Origin: PLanc-01 sp965603165
GTDB lineage: Bacteria; Planctomycetota; Phycisphaerae; Sedimentisphaerales; Anaerobacaceae
Reading direction: 5' to 3'
Assembly (NCBI GenBank): GCA_965603165.1
Contig: CBFDBY010000010.1
Location: 1-64,000 of the forward strand
DNA length: 64,000 nt
The notes beneath the pieces were generated by a model that was not told where the DNA came from, searched no databases, and saw only the letters and a program-made list of their open reading frames with translations. The position numbers and the translations under genes are program-made. Shown in pieces: positions 46,891-55,677 of the stretch (position 1 is its first letter; the number at the start of each line of letters is the position of its first letter).

Positions 46891-48210
46891 ATGGACAGAC
46901 AACTCGGTATGATATTCATGTGTCTCGCCGCGTTGGCGGTGTCCATATGTAGCAAGCCGTCGGTTGCTGCTGATTGGCCCCAATGGCGCGGCCCGAACCG
47001 TGACGGAACCTGGACGGAAACGGGGATCGTCGAGCGGTTCGAGTCGTCGCAATTGCCGATCAAGTGGCGCGTCGAAATCGGCAGCGGCTACAATGGCCCA
47101 ACCGTCGCCAACGGGCGTGTCTTTGTCATGGACCGCGTCACGAAGCCCACGGCGCAGGAGCGTGTGCATAGCTTCGATGCCGCGACGGGTGACAAGCAAT
47201 GGTCGTTTGCATATGAGTGCCGGTATGAGCGCGTCCAGTATGAGGCCGGGCCGCGGGCGGCAATCACGATCCACGACGGCAAAGCATATTCCCTCGGCAC
47301 CATGGGACATCTGCACGGCTTCGATGCGAAATCGGGAAAGCTGCTCTGGAGTCACGACGGCAGGAAGGAGTATGGGACCAGGGTCCCGATCTGGGGGATT
47401 GCCGGCGCTCCGCTGGTGGAGGGCGACTTGCTCATCGTGCCCATCGGCGGCAAAGACAATGCGTGCGTGATGGCCTTTGACGCGGCGACCGGGCAGGAGC
47501 GATGGCGGGCCCTGGACGATTCGCTATCTTATTCGGCACCCATCGTCATCGAACAGGCCGGCAAACGCGTCCTCGTCTACCTGTCCGGTGAGCGCATTGT
47601 GGGCCTCGATCCGCAGACGGGCCGGCTCCACTGGGAGCATCCGTTCCCGCCAACGCAGATGGTGATGACAATCGCCACGCCCGTCTTCGACGGCGAGCAT
47701 CTCTTCGTGAGCGGTTTTTTCGACGGCTCGCTCCTCTTGAAAGTGCATCAGGACAAGCCGGCCGTAGAGAAGCTCTGGCGCCGCCAGGGCGCCAACGAGC
47801 GCAACACGGACGCGCTGCACTGTTGCATCTCGACGCCGATACTCCTGGGCGACTTCATCTATGGCCTGGACAGCTACGGCGAACTGCGCTGCCTGGACCT
47901 CAAGACCGGCGACCGCATCTGGGAGGACCTGACGGCCACCCCCAAGGCGCGCTGGGCCAATATCCATATGGTCCACAATGGCGAGAGGATCTGGATGTTC
48001 AACGAGCGGGGCGAGCTGATCATCAGCCGCCTCTCGCCTGACGGCTTTCACGAGATCAGCCGGGCCAAGTTGATCGAACCGACCGAGCAACAGCTCGACC
48101 AGCGAGGCGGCGTCACCTGGTCCCACCCCGCTTTCGCGAATCGCTGCGTGTACGCCCGCAACGACAAGGAACTCGTCTGCGCCGACCTCTCGGCCAAGAA
48201 GACGCCGTAG
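46891..48210 (+). CDS. Secreted PQQ-type beta-propeller repeat protein
   Basis: This 439-residue protein has a signal peptide (to about residue 27) and then opens with DWPQWRGPNRDG, the usual opening of planctomycete PQQ-like (outer membrane BamB-like) propellers. Repeats include AFDAATGQERWRAL, LDPQTGRLHWEHPF and LDLKTGDRIWEDL. The fold can bind PQQ in dehydrogenases or act as a scaffold; PQQ ligands cannot be confirmed here. GAAGGGGG lies 11 bases before the ATG. It heads a plus-strand run into Gfo/Idh/MocA, ThuA and aldo/keto reductase genes, which is suggestive of an extracytoplasmic redox role but not proof. Confidence 0.85.
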   Translation: MDRQLGMIFMCLAALAVSICSKPSVAADWPQWRGPNRDGTWTETGIVERFESSQLPIKWRVEIGSGYNGPTVANGRVFVMDRVTKPTAQERVHSFDAATGDKQWSFAYECRYERVQYEAGPRAAITIHDGKAYSLGTMGHLHGFDAKSGKLLWSHDGRKEYGTRVPIWGIAGAPLVEGDLLIVPIGGKDNACVMAFDAATGQERWRALDDSLSYSAPIVIEQAGKRVLVYLSGERIVGLDPQTGRLHWEHPFPPTQMVMTIATPVFDGEHLFVSGFFDGSLLLKVHQDKPAVEKLWRRQGANERNTDALHCCISTPILLGDFIYGLDSYGELRCLDLKTGDRIWEDLTATPKARWANIHMVHNGERIWMFNERGELIISRLSPDGFHEISRAKLIEPTEQQLDQRGGVTWSHPAFANRCVYARNDKELVCADLSAKKTP

Positions 48211-48401
48211 CCAACGGCCGGGGACACTTTGCATGCGGCGATTGAAACGCTCATCGAGCCCAAGGCCCTTGACGCCACGTACTGGACCGGACGATCTCAA
48301 TAGCTTCTTGCACCGGCCCGCGCACGAGGATACCATCGCGGCAAGGCATCCTGTCGTGGACAGGAAAGCCGTCCCATGCACAGAGGCGAAGGAGGCCGGC
48401 T

Positions 48402-49787
48402 ATGGCAGGACAATTCGCGCGACGCACGTTTCTCAAGAACTCCGCCTGCGGCGTGATGGGGCTGGTTATTCTGAAGGACAGTCGATCCCTCTGGAGCTAC
48501 GAGGCGAATGAGAAGGTGAGCCTCGCGATTGTCGGCGTGTCCGGGCGGGGCAGTTGGTTCTCGGATACGATGCCGAAGTTGGCGAACGTGGTCGCGATGT
48601 GCGATGTGAATGACCGGCGGGCCGCTCCCTACTATCAGGCGGTCCCACAGGCGAAGACGTATCACGATTTTCGCGTGATGCTCGACGAGATGGACAAGCA
48701 GGTCGATGCGATCACGGTCGCGACGCCGGACCATACGCACGCCGTGATTTCAGGGGCCGCGGTCAAACGGGGCAAGCACGTCCTGTGCGAGAAGCCCCTG
48801 ACGCACGACATTTTTGAGGCCCGAACACTGCGGGATCTGGCCCGAAAACACAAGGTCGCCACGCAGATGGGCAATCAGGGCACCGCCAGCGAGGCATTTC
48901 GTCGGGGCGTGGAACTGATTCAGGCCGGGGTCCTCGGCGAAGTTCGCGAGGTCCATGCCTGGAATACCGGCGGCGGGGCGGGTGAGCGGCCCATCCCGAC
49001 GGACGAGCATCCCGTGCCGGAGTTTCTTCAATGGGATCTGTGGCTGGGTCCGGCGAAGTATCGGCCGTACAATTCTCGCTGGGCCGAGTGGCACACGTGG
49101 CGCGACTTTGCCACCGGTCAACTCGGCAACTGGGCCTGCCACACGATGAACGTCTTCTTCAAGGGTCTGAAGTTCGATTCGTTGTGGGATGATTCGGACG
49201 CCAGCCCGCCGGACCGCACGATCCGGCTCGATGTCGAACTCTCCGGCGTGCACGAGACGACGTTCCCGAAGTGGGAGATGGTCCGATACACCATCCCGGC
49301 GCGCGGAGCGATGCCGCCCGTCACGGTCAACTGGTACAACGGCGGCGGCAGGGCCCCCGGGCCGCGGGAGAAGATCGAGGAGATGATGGGCCGCAAGCTT
49401 GACTGGGGCGACGCGGGCGAGAAAAAGTGGGCCGACCACGCGGGCTGCCTCCTCGTCGGCAGCGAGGGCATGCTCCACGCGAACGGCCACAACACCGCTG
49501 TGACTCTGTTGCCCGAAGAGAAGTTCAAGGATCTCGCGCCTCTGGCGGATTCGTTGCCCCGCTCGCCGGGCCACGAGAAAGAGTGGCTCGACGCCTGCCG
49601 GGGCGGCCCGACCGCCATGTCGAATTTCGACTACAGCGGGCCGCTGACCGAACTCGTCCTGCTCGGCAATGTCGCTACGCGGTTCGGCAAGACCATCGAG
49701 TTCAACCCCGTCGAAATGAAGATCGTGAACCTGCCGGAGGCAAATGACGCACTGAAACGGGAATACCGGCAAGGCTGGTCCCTGTAA
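48402..49787 (+). CDS. Tat-exported Gfo/Idh/MocA family oxidoreductase
   Basis: This 461-residue protein has the signal FARRTFLKNSACGVMG, a Rossmann fold VSLAIVGVSGRGSWF, the EKP lysine in LCEKPLTHD, and a divergent active-site region (LGNWACHTMNVFFKGL), where the usual acidic-His pattern is altered around the histidine. GAAGGAGG lies 6 bases before the ATG. ThuA follows after 20 bases and another Gfo/Idh/MocA gene overlaps ThuA, so the three form an operon. It is likely an NAD(P)-dependent oxidoreductase acting on a sugar or glycoside outside the cytoplasm. Confidence 0.88.
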   Translation: MAGQFARRTFLKNSACGVMGLVILKDSRSLWSYEANEKVSLAIVGVSGRGSWFSDTMPKLANVVAMCDVNDRRAAPYYQAVPQAKTYHDFRVMLDEMDKQVDAITVATPDHTHAVISGAAVKRGKHVLCEKPLTHDIFEARTLRDLARKHKVATQMGNQGTASEAFRRGVELIQAGVLGEVREVHAWNTGGGAGERPIPTDEHPVPEFLQWDLWLGPAKYRPYNSRWAEWHTWRDFATGQLGNWACHTMNVFFKGLKFDSLWDDSDASPPDRTIRLDVELSGVHETTFPKWEMVRYTIPARGAMPPVTVNWYNGGGRAPGPREKIEEMMGRKLDWGDAGEKKWADHAGCLLVGSEGMLHANGHNTAVTLLPEEKFKDLAPLADSLPRSPGHEKEWLDACRGGPTAMSNFDYSGPLTELVLLGNVATRFGKTIEFNPVEMKIVNLPEANDALKREYRQGWSL

Positions 49788-49807
49788 TCGCCGGAGAACA
49801 ATATTGC

Positions 49808-50755
49808 ATGATCGATTCTCAGAAGATCACCGCTGTATCTGCGTTGCTGAGCGTGCTGATGATGACGGCGAACGGCCAGGTTACGGAGCAGGAGGCCCGG
49901 CGCATCGAGGCAGCCGTGCCACAGACGGTGACAGTCGTCCCCAAGGAGTCTCGTCGCGTGCTGATCTGGAACACGCCCTTCATGGAGCAGTCGCCGCACA
50001 AGGGGTATACAATTCCGCAGGCCGAATATGCGATGCGTCTGCTTGGCGAGAGGACCGGCGCTTTCAAGCCCGTTGTCAGCGATGATGTTGCGATGTACCT
50101 GCCCGAGAACATCAAGCAGTTCGACGCCATCCTTCTGAACAACAGCAATGGCCCGTGGATCCGTCCGACCGACACGGATATGGAGAAGTTCAAAGACCGC
50201 GGCGCGGATGTCAACGAGGTCGAGATGTTGCTGCGAAAGAGCCTGCTGGACTATGTCGCCCAAGGCGGTGGCATCATCGCCTATCATCACGCAATCGGAG
50301 GCAACACGCACTGGCCTGAGTTCCTGGAGCTAATCGGTGCGGGCTATTGGGGACATCCTTGGAATGAAGAGGTCGCCATCAGGCTGGAGGAGCCCGCTCA
50401 TCCGCTGCTGGCGGCGTTCGAGGGCAAGGACTTTCGGCTGGCGGAAGAGATCTTTCAGTTTCGCGAGCCGTACTCGTGCGAGAAGGTGCGCGTGCTTTTA
50501 TCGCTCGACACTGCGAACACGAATATGACGGTGCCGTGGATCCACCGCAAGGACAACGACTTTGCCTTGGCGTGGATCAAACGATACGGCGAGGGCCGGG
50601 TCTTTTATAGCGCGATCGGGCATCGCACGGAGATCTGGTGGAATCCGGCGATCCTGCGTTTCTACCTGGACGCGATTCAGTTCGCCACAGGTGATCTGCC
50701 GGCCGACGCAACGCCAAGCGCCCAGATACGTCAGCAAAAAGGGGGGCGAGAGTGA
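49808..50755 (+). CDS. ThuA-like domain protein, exported
   Basis: This 315-residue protein has a hydrophobic N-terminal segment (about 8-23). The ThuA-like glutamine-amidotransferase-type fold follows: RRVLIWNTPF, LPENIKQFDAILLNNSNGPW, LLDYVAQGGGIIAYHHAIGG, and the C-terminal GEGRVFYSAIGHRTEIWWNP. In rhizobia ThuA, paired with the Gfo/Idh/MocA enzyme ThuB, participates in forming or using 3-ketotrehalose. Here it lies between two Tat-exported Gfo/Idh/MocA genes, 20 bases after one and overlapping the other by 4 bases, which strongly suggests the same type of pairing outside the cytoplasm. Confidence 0.87.
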   Translation: MIDSQKITAVSALLSVLMMTANGQVTEQEARRIEAAVPQTVTVVPKESRRVLIWNTPFMEQSPHKGYTIPQAEYAMRLLGERTGAFKPVVSDDVAMYLPENIKQFDAILLNNSNGPWIRPTDTDMEKFKDRGADVNEVEMLLRKSLLDYVAQGGGIIAYHHAIGGNTHWPEFLELIGAGYWGHPWNEEVAIRLEEPAHPLLAAFEGKDFRLAEEIFQFREPYSCEKVRVLLSLDTANTNMTVPWIHRKDNDFALAWIKRYGEGRVFYSAIGHRTEIWWNPAILRFYLDAIQFATGDLPADATPSAQIRQQKGGRE

Positions 50756-52044
50756 GCGATAGCAGGGGCATCACACGACGCGGATTGCTGCGCGGCGCAA
50801 CGGGCGTGCTGGCGCTTCCTTACTACGTATCGGCCTCCGCGATTGGGCGGGATGGGCAGCCGGCCGCAGGCAACCGTATCACTCTGGCCGCTATCGGCCT
50901 CGGCGGCAGGGGCAAGGAGAACCTGCGCAGCTTCCTGGGACACACAACCTGCCGCGTGGTCGCTGTTTGCGATGTCAACGCCAATCGCCTTGAGGAAGCG
51001 AAGAGAATCGTGGACGAGCACTATGGCAACACGGCCTGTGCGGCCTACGGCGACTATCGTGAGATTCTGGCCAGAGAGGACATCGATGCCGTCTCCATCG
51101 CGACGCCCGACGCTTGGCATGTGCTGCAATCCGTAGAGGCGGCGAGGGCGGGCAAGGATATCTTCCTCGAAAAGCCTCTGGGGCTCAGTGTCAAAGATGA
51201 TATCGCGCTGCGGGAGGCGGTCCGCCGCTATGACCGCGTCTTCCAATTCGGCACGCAGCAACGTTCCGAACGCAATTTCGGCTTTGCCTGCGAGCTGGTG
51301 CAGAACGGGCGTATCGGAAAGCTCCGACGGATCGTCGCGGCGACGCCGGCCAGTCGGGCCGTCGGCCTGGTCCGCCCGGAGCCGGCGCCGCCGTGGCTCG
51401 ACTGGGAGATGTGGGTCGGGCCGGCCCGCTGGATGCCGTACAGCCACGGCATCGTTGGAAACTGCGGCGAGTGGGGACATATGAGCAACTTCTCGCTGGG
51501 ATGGATCACCACCTGGGGTATCCATCACGTGGACATCGCGCAGTGGGGAAACGACGCCGACCACACGGGACCGGTCGAAGTCGAAGGGACCGGCGAGTTC
51601 CCGCCGGATGGGCTTTACGATTGTGCGACCGGCTGGGATATGACCCTGAAGTACGCCAACGGCGTGGCAGTGGACTTCGTGGACAACAGCAAACAGCGGC
51701 AGGGCGTGCTCTTCGAGGGAACGGACGGCTGGGTCTTCGTCAAGCGAGGAGCGATTGACGCGGAGCCCGAATCGCTCTTGCAGGAGCAGATCGGGCCCGA
51801 GGAACGCCACTTCACGGTAAGCACGGACCACTGGGGCGCCTTCCTCGATTCCGTCCGCACGAGGAATACGCCGGTATCGTCCATCGAGTCGGCGGTGCGG
51901 ACGGATACGGTCTGTCATATCTGCGATATCGCGATGCGTCTGGGCCGAAGGCTCCGCTGGAACCCCGACGCCGAGCACTTCATCGACGACGCTGAGGCCA
52001 ACCGTATGCTGGCACGCTCTTGGCGCAGCCCCTGGCAACTGTAG
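50752..52044 (+). CDS. Tat-exported Gfo/Idh/MocA family oxidoreductase
   Basis: This 430-residue protein starts with GTG at 50752, overlapping the ThuA stop by 4 bases (GTGA), with a G-rich ribosome site upstream. The signal is GITRRGLLRGATG. ITLAAIGLGGRGKEN is the Rossmann motif, FLEKPLGLS has the catalytic lysine and TTWGIHHVDIAQW the active-site histidine. The coupling to ThuA suggests equimolar synthesis. This is the third Tat-exported member of the family in 8.3 kb. Confidence 0.88.
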   Translation: MSDSRGITRRGLLRGATGVLALPYYVSASAIGRDGQPAAGNRITLAAIGLGGRGKENLRSFLGHTTCRVVAVCDVNANRLEEAKRIVDEHYGNTACAAYGDYREILAREDIDAVSIATPDAWHVLQSVEAARAGKDIFLEKPLGLSVKDDIALREAVRRYDRVFQFGTQQRSERNFGFACELVQNGRIGKLRRIVAATPASRAVGLVRPEPAPPWLDWEMWVGPARWMPYSHGIVGNCGEWGHMSNFSLGWITTWGIHHVDIAQWGNDADHTGPVEVEGTGEFPPDGLYDCATGWDMTLKYANGVAVDFVDNSKQRQGVLFEGTDGWVFVKRGAIDAEPESLLQEQIGPEERHFTVSTDHWGAFLDSVRTRNTPVSSIESAVRTDTVCHICDIAMRLGRRLRWNPDAEHFIDDAEANRMLARSWRSPWQL

Positions 52045-52164
52045 CGTTCCGCCGCGGGCTTAACGACGCAAAGACAGAGAACCCAATGCAGCGTGCTGCG
52101 TAACAAACAAGAACATCCGAACTGGTGAACACAGGGCAATGACAGAAGACAGGAACCCGAAACG

Positions 52165-53151
52165 ATGAAGAGAAGGCAGTTCTTGAAAAGTAGTGCAGTC
52201 ACCACGGGATCGTTGATGGCCGGCGGCCTCGCGCGACAGGCCGGCGCGGCGGAAGGCGAATGCGAGCCGGGCTGTCCGTGTGAGAACGCCCCGAAGCTGC
52301 CGCAGCGGGCATACGGGGACACGGGCGAGAGGCTTTCGATCATCGGGTTCGGCGGGATCGTTGTCAGCGGCGTCGAACAGGAGCACGCGAATCGCGTCGT
52401 CGCGGAAGCCGTCGAGAAGGGGGTCAATTACTTTGATGTCGCGCCCACCTATGGTGACGCCGAGATCAAGCTCGGCCCCGCCCTGGAGCCCTATCGCAAG
52501 GATGTCTTCCTCGCGTGCAAGACCACCGAGCGAACGAAGGAGGGGGCCGCCGTCGAGTTGGCCGAGTCTTTGAAGCGGCTGCGGACGGACCACCTGGATC
52601 TCTATCAACTCCACGCCATCTCGGACGTGGACAAGGATGTCGAGGTCGCGTTCGGCAAAGGCGGTGCGATGGAGGTTTTTCTCGATGCGAAGAAGCAGGG
52701 GCGCATTCGCTACCTCGGCTTCTCGGCCCACTCCGAGGAGGCCGCGCTGGCTGCGATGGAGCGGTACGATTTCGATTCGATCCTCTTTCCCATCAACTTC
52801 GCCACGTTCTACGAGGGCAACTTCGGCCCGCGCGTGATCGAGGCCGCCAAGTCCAAGGGCGTCGCGAGGCTGGCGCTGAAGGCCATGGCCAAGCAGCAAT
52901 GGCCCGAGAACGATCCGTTGCGAAAGCAGTATCCGAAATGCTGGTATCAGCCGCTCACGGATCGCAAACAGGCGAAGCTTGCGCTGTACTTCACGCTGAG
53001 CCAGTCGGTCACGGCCGCCATCCCACCGGGCGACGAATCGCTCTTTCGCCTCGCCCTCGACCTGGCCATGAGCTTCCGGCCGGTCTCACAGAGAGAGAAA
53101 GAGACGCTGCAACAGATGGCCCATTCGCTCGATCCGGTCTTCAGGACTTAG
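52165..53151 (+). CDS. Tat-exported aldo/keto reductase
   Basis: This 328-residue protein has a twin-arginine signal (MKRRQFLKSSA, hydrophobic to about 28) and a short cysteine stretch (CEPGCPC, about 33-39) before the barrel. The catalytic tetrad is visible: Asp91 and Tyr96 in DVAPTYG, Lys119 in ACKTTER, His150 in LYQLHAI. AKRs reduce carbonyls with NAD(P)H, and also oxidise sugars. The CxxxCxC cluster might bind metal. The gene ends in TAG within the palindromic repeat at 53148-53298. It may be read with the upstream operon (120-base gap). Confidence 0.88.
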   Translation: MKRRQFLKSSAVTTGSLMAGGLARQAGAAEGECEPGCPCENAPKLPQRAYGDTGERLSIIGFGGIVVSGVEQEHANRVVAEAVEKGVNYFDVAPTYGDAEIKLGPALEPYRKDVFLACKTTERTKEGAAVELAESLKRLRTDHLDLYQLHAISDVDKDVEVAFGKGGAMEVFLDAKKQGRIRYLGFSAHSEEAALAAMERYDFDSILFPINFATFYEGNFGPRVIEAAKSKGVARLALKAMAKQQWPENDPLRKQYPKCWYQPLTDRKQAKLALYFTLSQSVTAAIPPGDESLFRLALDLAMSFRPVSQREKETLQQMAHSLDPVFRT

Positions 53152-53298
53152 TACTGCATTTCGGAACTTCTGCGCCGATCCGGGGGAGAGATTGCTTCGT
53201 CGCTGCGCTCCTCGCAACGACATACATAGGCCACTGCATGTCATTGCGAGCGAAGCGAAGCAAACTGAGGTCGCACGATTTCTGAAATGCGGTGCTAG
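53148..53298. repeat. Palindromic MITE/REP-like repeat between convergent genes
   Basis: This 151-base imperfect palindrome has outer arms TTAGTACTGCATTTCGGAA (left, from 53148) and TTTCTGAAATGCGGTGCTAG (right, to 53298), inner arms 53191-53222 and 53239-53263 (the latter TGTCATTGCGAGCGAAGCGA and on), and a centre of about 16 bases. The inner motif resembles dispersed repeats seen in several bacterial phyla. Its ends contain the TAG stop codons of both neighbouring genes (53149-53151 plus strand; 53297-53295 minus strand). Confidence 0.72.
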
Positions 53299-55448
53299 CG
53301 ACGAATGCGGATGAGATACCACGGCGTTGCCGATTCGCCCAAGGTGATGCGATAACCGGCATCGGTTCTCTCGACCTCTACCGTGTTGCCAAGCGGCTTG
53401 GCGCGACTGTCGAGAGGAATTGCCTCGACGTGTCCGCCGGGCTCGATGTCCCGGAGCGTGACGAACCCTTTGACCGGCTCGATGACTGTCGGTTCTATCC
53501 CCCAACCCGTGAGAGACGTTCGCTCGGCGTTCCACGTCATGCCGGTATTGGCAGCCCGCGCGGTCGTCACGAGAAGAAGTCGATCCGACTGCGCGACGGA
53601 CTTGTCGTCCAGCGACGTCAAAATGATAGAGCAGAATTCGTTTTCGACGGTCACCGCGAGGTTCTTCAGCACAAGCCGCGACTGCCCGACGAATCCGATA
53701 AGACCCTGCGATCGCTCCGTCTCTATTGTCACCCGGCCTGGCCTGCTGTCCCCATGACGCCAGGTAAGCTGGCCGGTATCGGAGACAATCACGTTGCTCT
53801 CCGCAGCTTGAGGGTAGGGCCCGGCGGCTGTGGCGAAGTCGCGGATTCTGGTCGCGTGGATCAAGGCCAGGGCCGGATCGAGGCCGGGCGTGAAGAACGG
53901 CCTCTGTGAGGAGCGAATGCCCTCGCGGACCTGCTCCTCTGTGTAGGACCGCTCGACGGTTTCCCTCGCCGGTCTCACGTCGCCGCGCAGGAACAGGTAT
54001 GCACCGGCGGCGATATTCATCATCTTCACCGGATCGGGGCGGATCTCGAAATGGCTCGGCATTCGCGCTTCCCATTCGGCGGGGGCCTTGTGCTCGAACG
54101 TATAGAAGAAGATGCCGTCCCAGTCGTGCAACGCGGCGTAGGCCGCCAGAATACCGACGCCTTCGCACGCGTACTCGTTGGGAAACGGATGATTCGTCTC
54201 CGAGACCGTGTAGGGCTTGCCGGCCACGGCCGAACGGGACAACTGCACGACCGTCGAGTTCCGAGGGTCGTCCACCATCGGCGTATTGGGAATGGAAAAC
54301 GTCCGCCGGCCCGTCTGCGGATCTCTATGGTAGTTTGGGTGCTGCCAGTAGACGTGCCCGTCGATCACGTCGCACTCGGAAGTCGAGACCAGCAACGGAT
54401 AGCCCGTGGCCCAGTGATTGTGATCGCTCGTGCCCACGATCAGCGACCTTACGCCGAGATCGTTCTTCAGGTAGTCGTACATGCCCTGGAAGTACTCCCG
54501 CTCCAGATGCATGTAGAATGCCGCCTCGGTGTGGAAGCGCTTGGCCGGTGCGTCCTTGAATTGCGACTTGGTAAGGCGCGGGATCGATTCGCCCTCCGCG
54601 ACACCCGCGGCTTGGCGAAGCTCGCGCAGGTCTTCGTCGCTGAGCGTGTTCTTCAGCCACTCGTTGTACTTCGCCGTGAGTTGCTCGGCGTACCACGCTG
54701 TGATGTCGGCCCAGGTGCCGGGGTACTTCTGGGTGTTCTTGCCGAGCAGCCGGTCGCTGAACCACGCCTCGACGATCGAGTTCTCATTGACCAGTTCCAC
54801 GATGGCGACGGCGGGCTCGTGCCGATACTCGGTCTTCGTGTATGGGTTACGGTGCGTCAGCAGTTGTTGCGCGTACTCCTTGTGCAGCATCTGGATCCGC
54901 TCGTCGAAGTAGTTGACGACCTTGGCCAGGCCGAGATATTCGTGGTCCCGCACGCCGTCACCTTTGCGGAAGGTGCGTCCGACGTTGAGGTTCAGGTTGG
55001 TGTAGATGCCGCGTTTCTTCAGTTCGGCGACGAAGGTATCGAGCTTGTCCAGTTGGTTCGGATCGAGGGCCCGCGTGTCGTCCCGACCCCGCACAAACAG
55101 GCTCGCCGACCAGTTCGAGTCGAGGAAGTGAAAACGCACGCAGTTGATCCCGAACCGGGCCAGGTGTGCCGCGACCAGCGGCGCATCTTCCTTCGCGGGA
55201 AAGCACGTGGCGCCCGTGACGTTGACGCCCCAGATGCGGAACCGCTCGCCGTCCGGCGTCACGAGATGCCCGTCCCGAATCGTGATTGGCCCGTCCTTGC
55301 CGGCGGGCGCATCAAGAAACGACGTAAGATCGACCAGCGGCGCCGCGTTGTCCCGCCAGTCCATAACATACGGCTGCATCGCAGTCTCCGCCTCGGCCAC
55401 GACCGACGCGGCCAACATCGCCAGCAACAAGGCCACGCAATACCTCAT
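53295..55448 (-). CDS. Secreted clan-A type glycoside hydrolase-like protein
   Basis: This 717-residue protein has a signal peptide (MRYCVALLLAMLAASVVAEA). It contains a long TIM-barrel region: ERFRIWGVNVTGATCFPAK, RFGINCVRFHFLDSNWSAS, AVAIVELVNENSIVEAW (the Asn-Glu typical of a GH5/clan-A acid/base), and YTVSETNHPFPNEY (a candidate nucleophile region). A C-terminal beta-rich part follows with EPVKGFVTLRDIEPGGHVEAI. The ATG at 55448 is chosen because AAAGGAG lies 8 bases upstream. The gene ends in TAG inside the palindromic repeat. It is probably an extracellular glycosidase; the exact family is uncertain. Confidence 0.78.
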   Translation of the reverse strand: MRYCVALLLAMLAASVVAEAETAMQPYVMDWRDNAAPLVDLTSFLDAPAGKDGPITIRDGHLVTPDGERFRIWGVNVTGATCFPAKEDAPLVAAHLARFGINCVRFHFLDSNWSASLFVRGRDDTRALDPNQLDKLDTFVAELKKRGIYTNLNLNVGRTFRKGDGVRDHEYLGLAKVVNYFDERIQMLHKEYAQQLLTHRNPYTKTEYRHEPAVAIVELVNENSIVEAWFSDRLLGKNTQKYPGTWADITAWYAEQLTAKYNEWLKNTLSDEDLRELRQAAGVAEGESIPRLTKSQFKDAPAKRFHTEAAFYMHLEREYFQGMYDYLKNDLGVRSLIVGTSDHNHWATGYPLLVSTSECDVIDGHVYWQHPNYHRDPQTGRRTFSIPNTPMVDDPRNSTVVQLSRSAVAGKPYTVSETNHPFPNEYACEGVGILAAYAALHDWDGIFFYTFEHKAPAEWEARMPSHFEIRPDPVKMMNIAAGAYLFLRGDVRPARETVERSYTEEQVREGIRSSQRPFFTPGLDPALALIHATRIRDFATAAGPYPQAAESNVIVSDTGQLTWRHGDSRPGRVTIETERSQGLIGFVGQSRLVLKNLAVTVENEFCSIILTSLDDKSVAQSDRLLLVTTARAANTGMTWNAERTSLTGWGIEPTVIEPVKGFVTLRDIEPGGHVEAIPLDSRAKPLGNTVEVERTDAGYRITLGESATPWYLIRIRR

Positions 55449-55611
55449 GGTCACACTCCTTTCATCCTCCAAAGGTAATCATTCGACAACAGCATACACT
55501 GTCGAGTCGCAAATCGCACGAACTCACAACAAGCTCTTCCCAACAAGGACTGGGCCTGGCAGGCGCAGAGGCATTCCGAGGCGGGAGTATTGGATGTGAT
55601 CCGGGTCGCGG

Positions 55612-55640
55612 TTGACAGGGTCTGTGTGCCGTGCTATCGT
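55612..55640 (+). promoter_or_regulatory. Promoter for the dehydrogenase-isomerase-acylase-DeoC operon
   Basis: TTGACA (55612-55617), 17-base spacer, TATCGT (55635-55640). It lies 38 bases before the ATG at 55678 and after a divergent gene. Confidence 0.55.
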
Positions 55641-55677
55641 TGCGGCCTGTATGGACTTATCGAAAGGAGGTACAGGC

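Noticed and set aside
46708..47355. Upstream extension of the fucose-isomerase-like frame
   Set aside because: It is antisense to the propeller gene and would bury the Tat signal.
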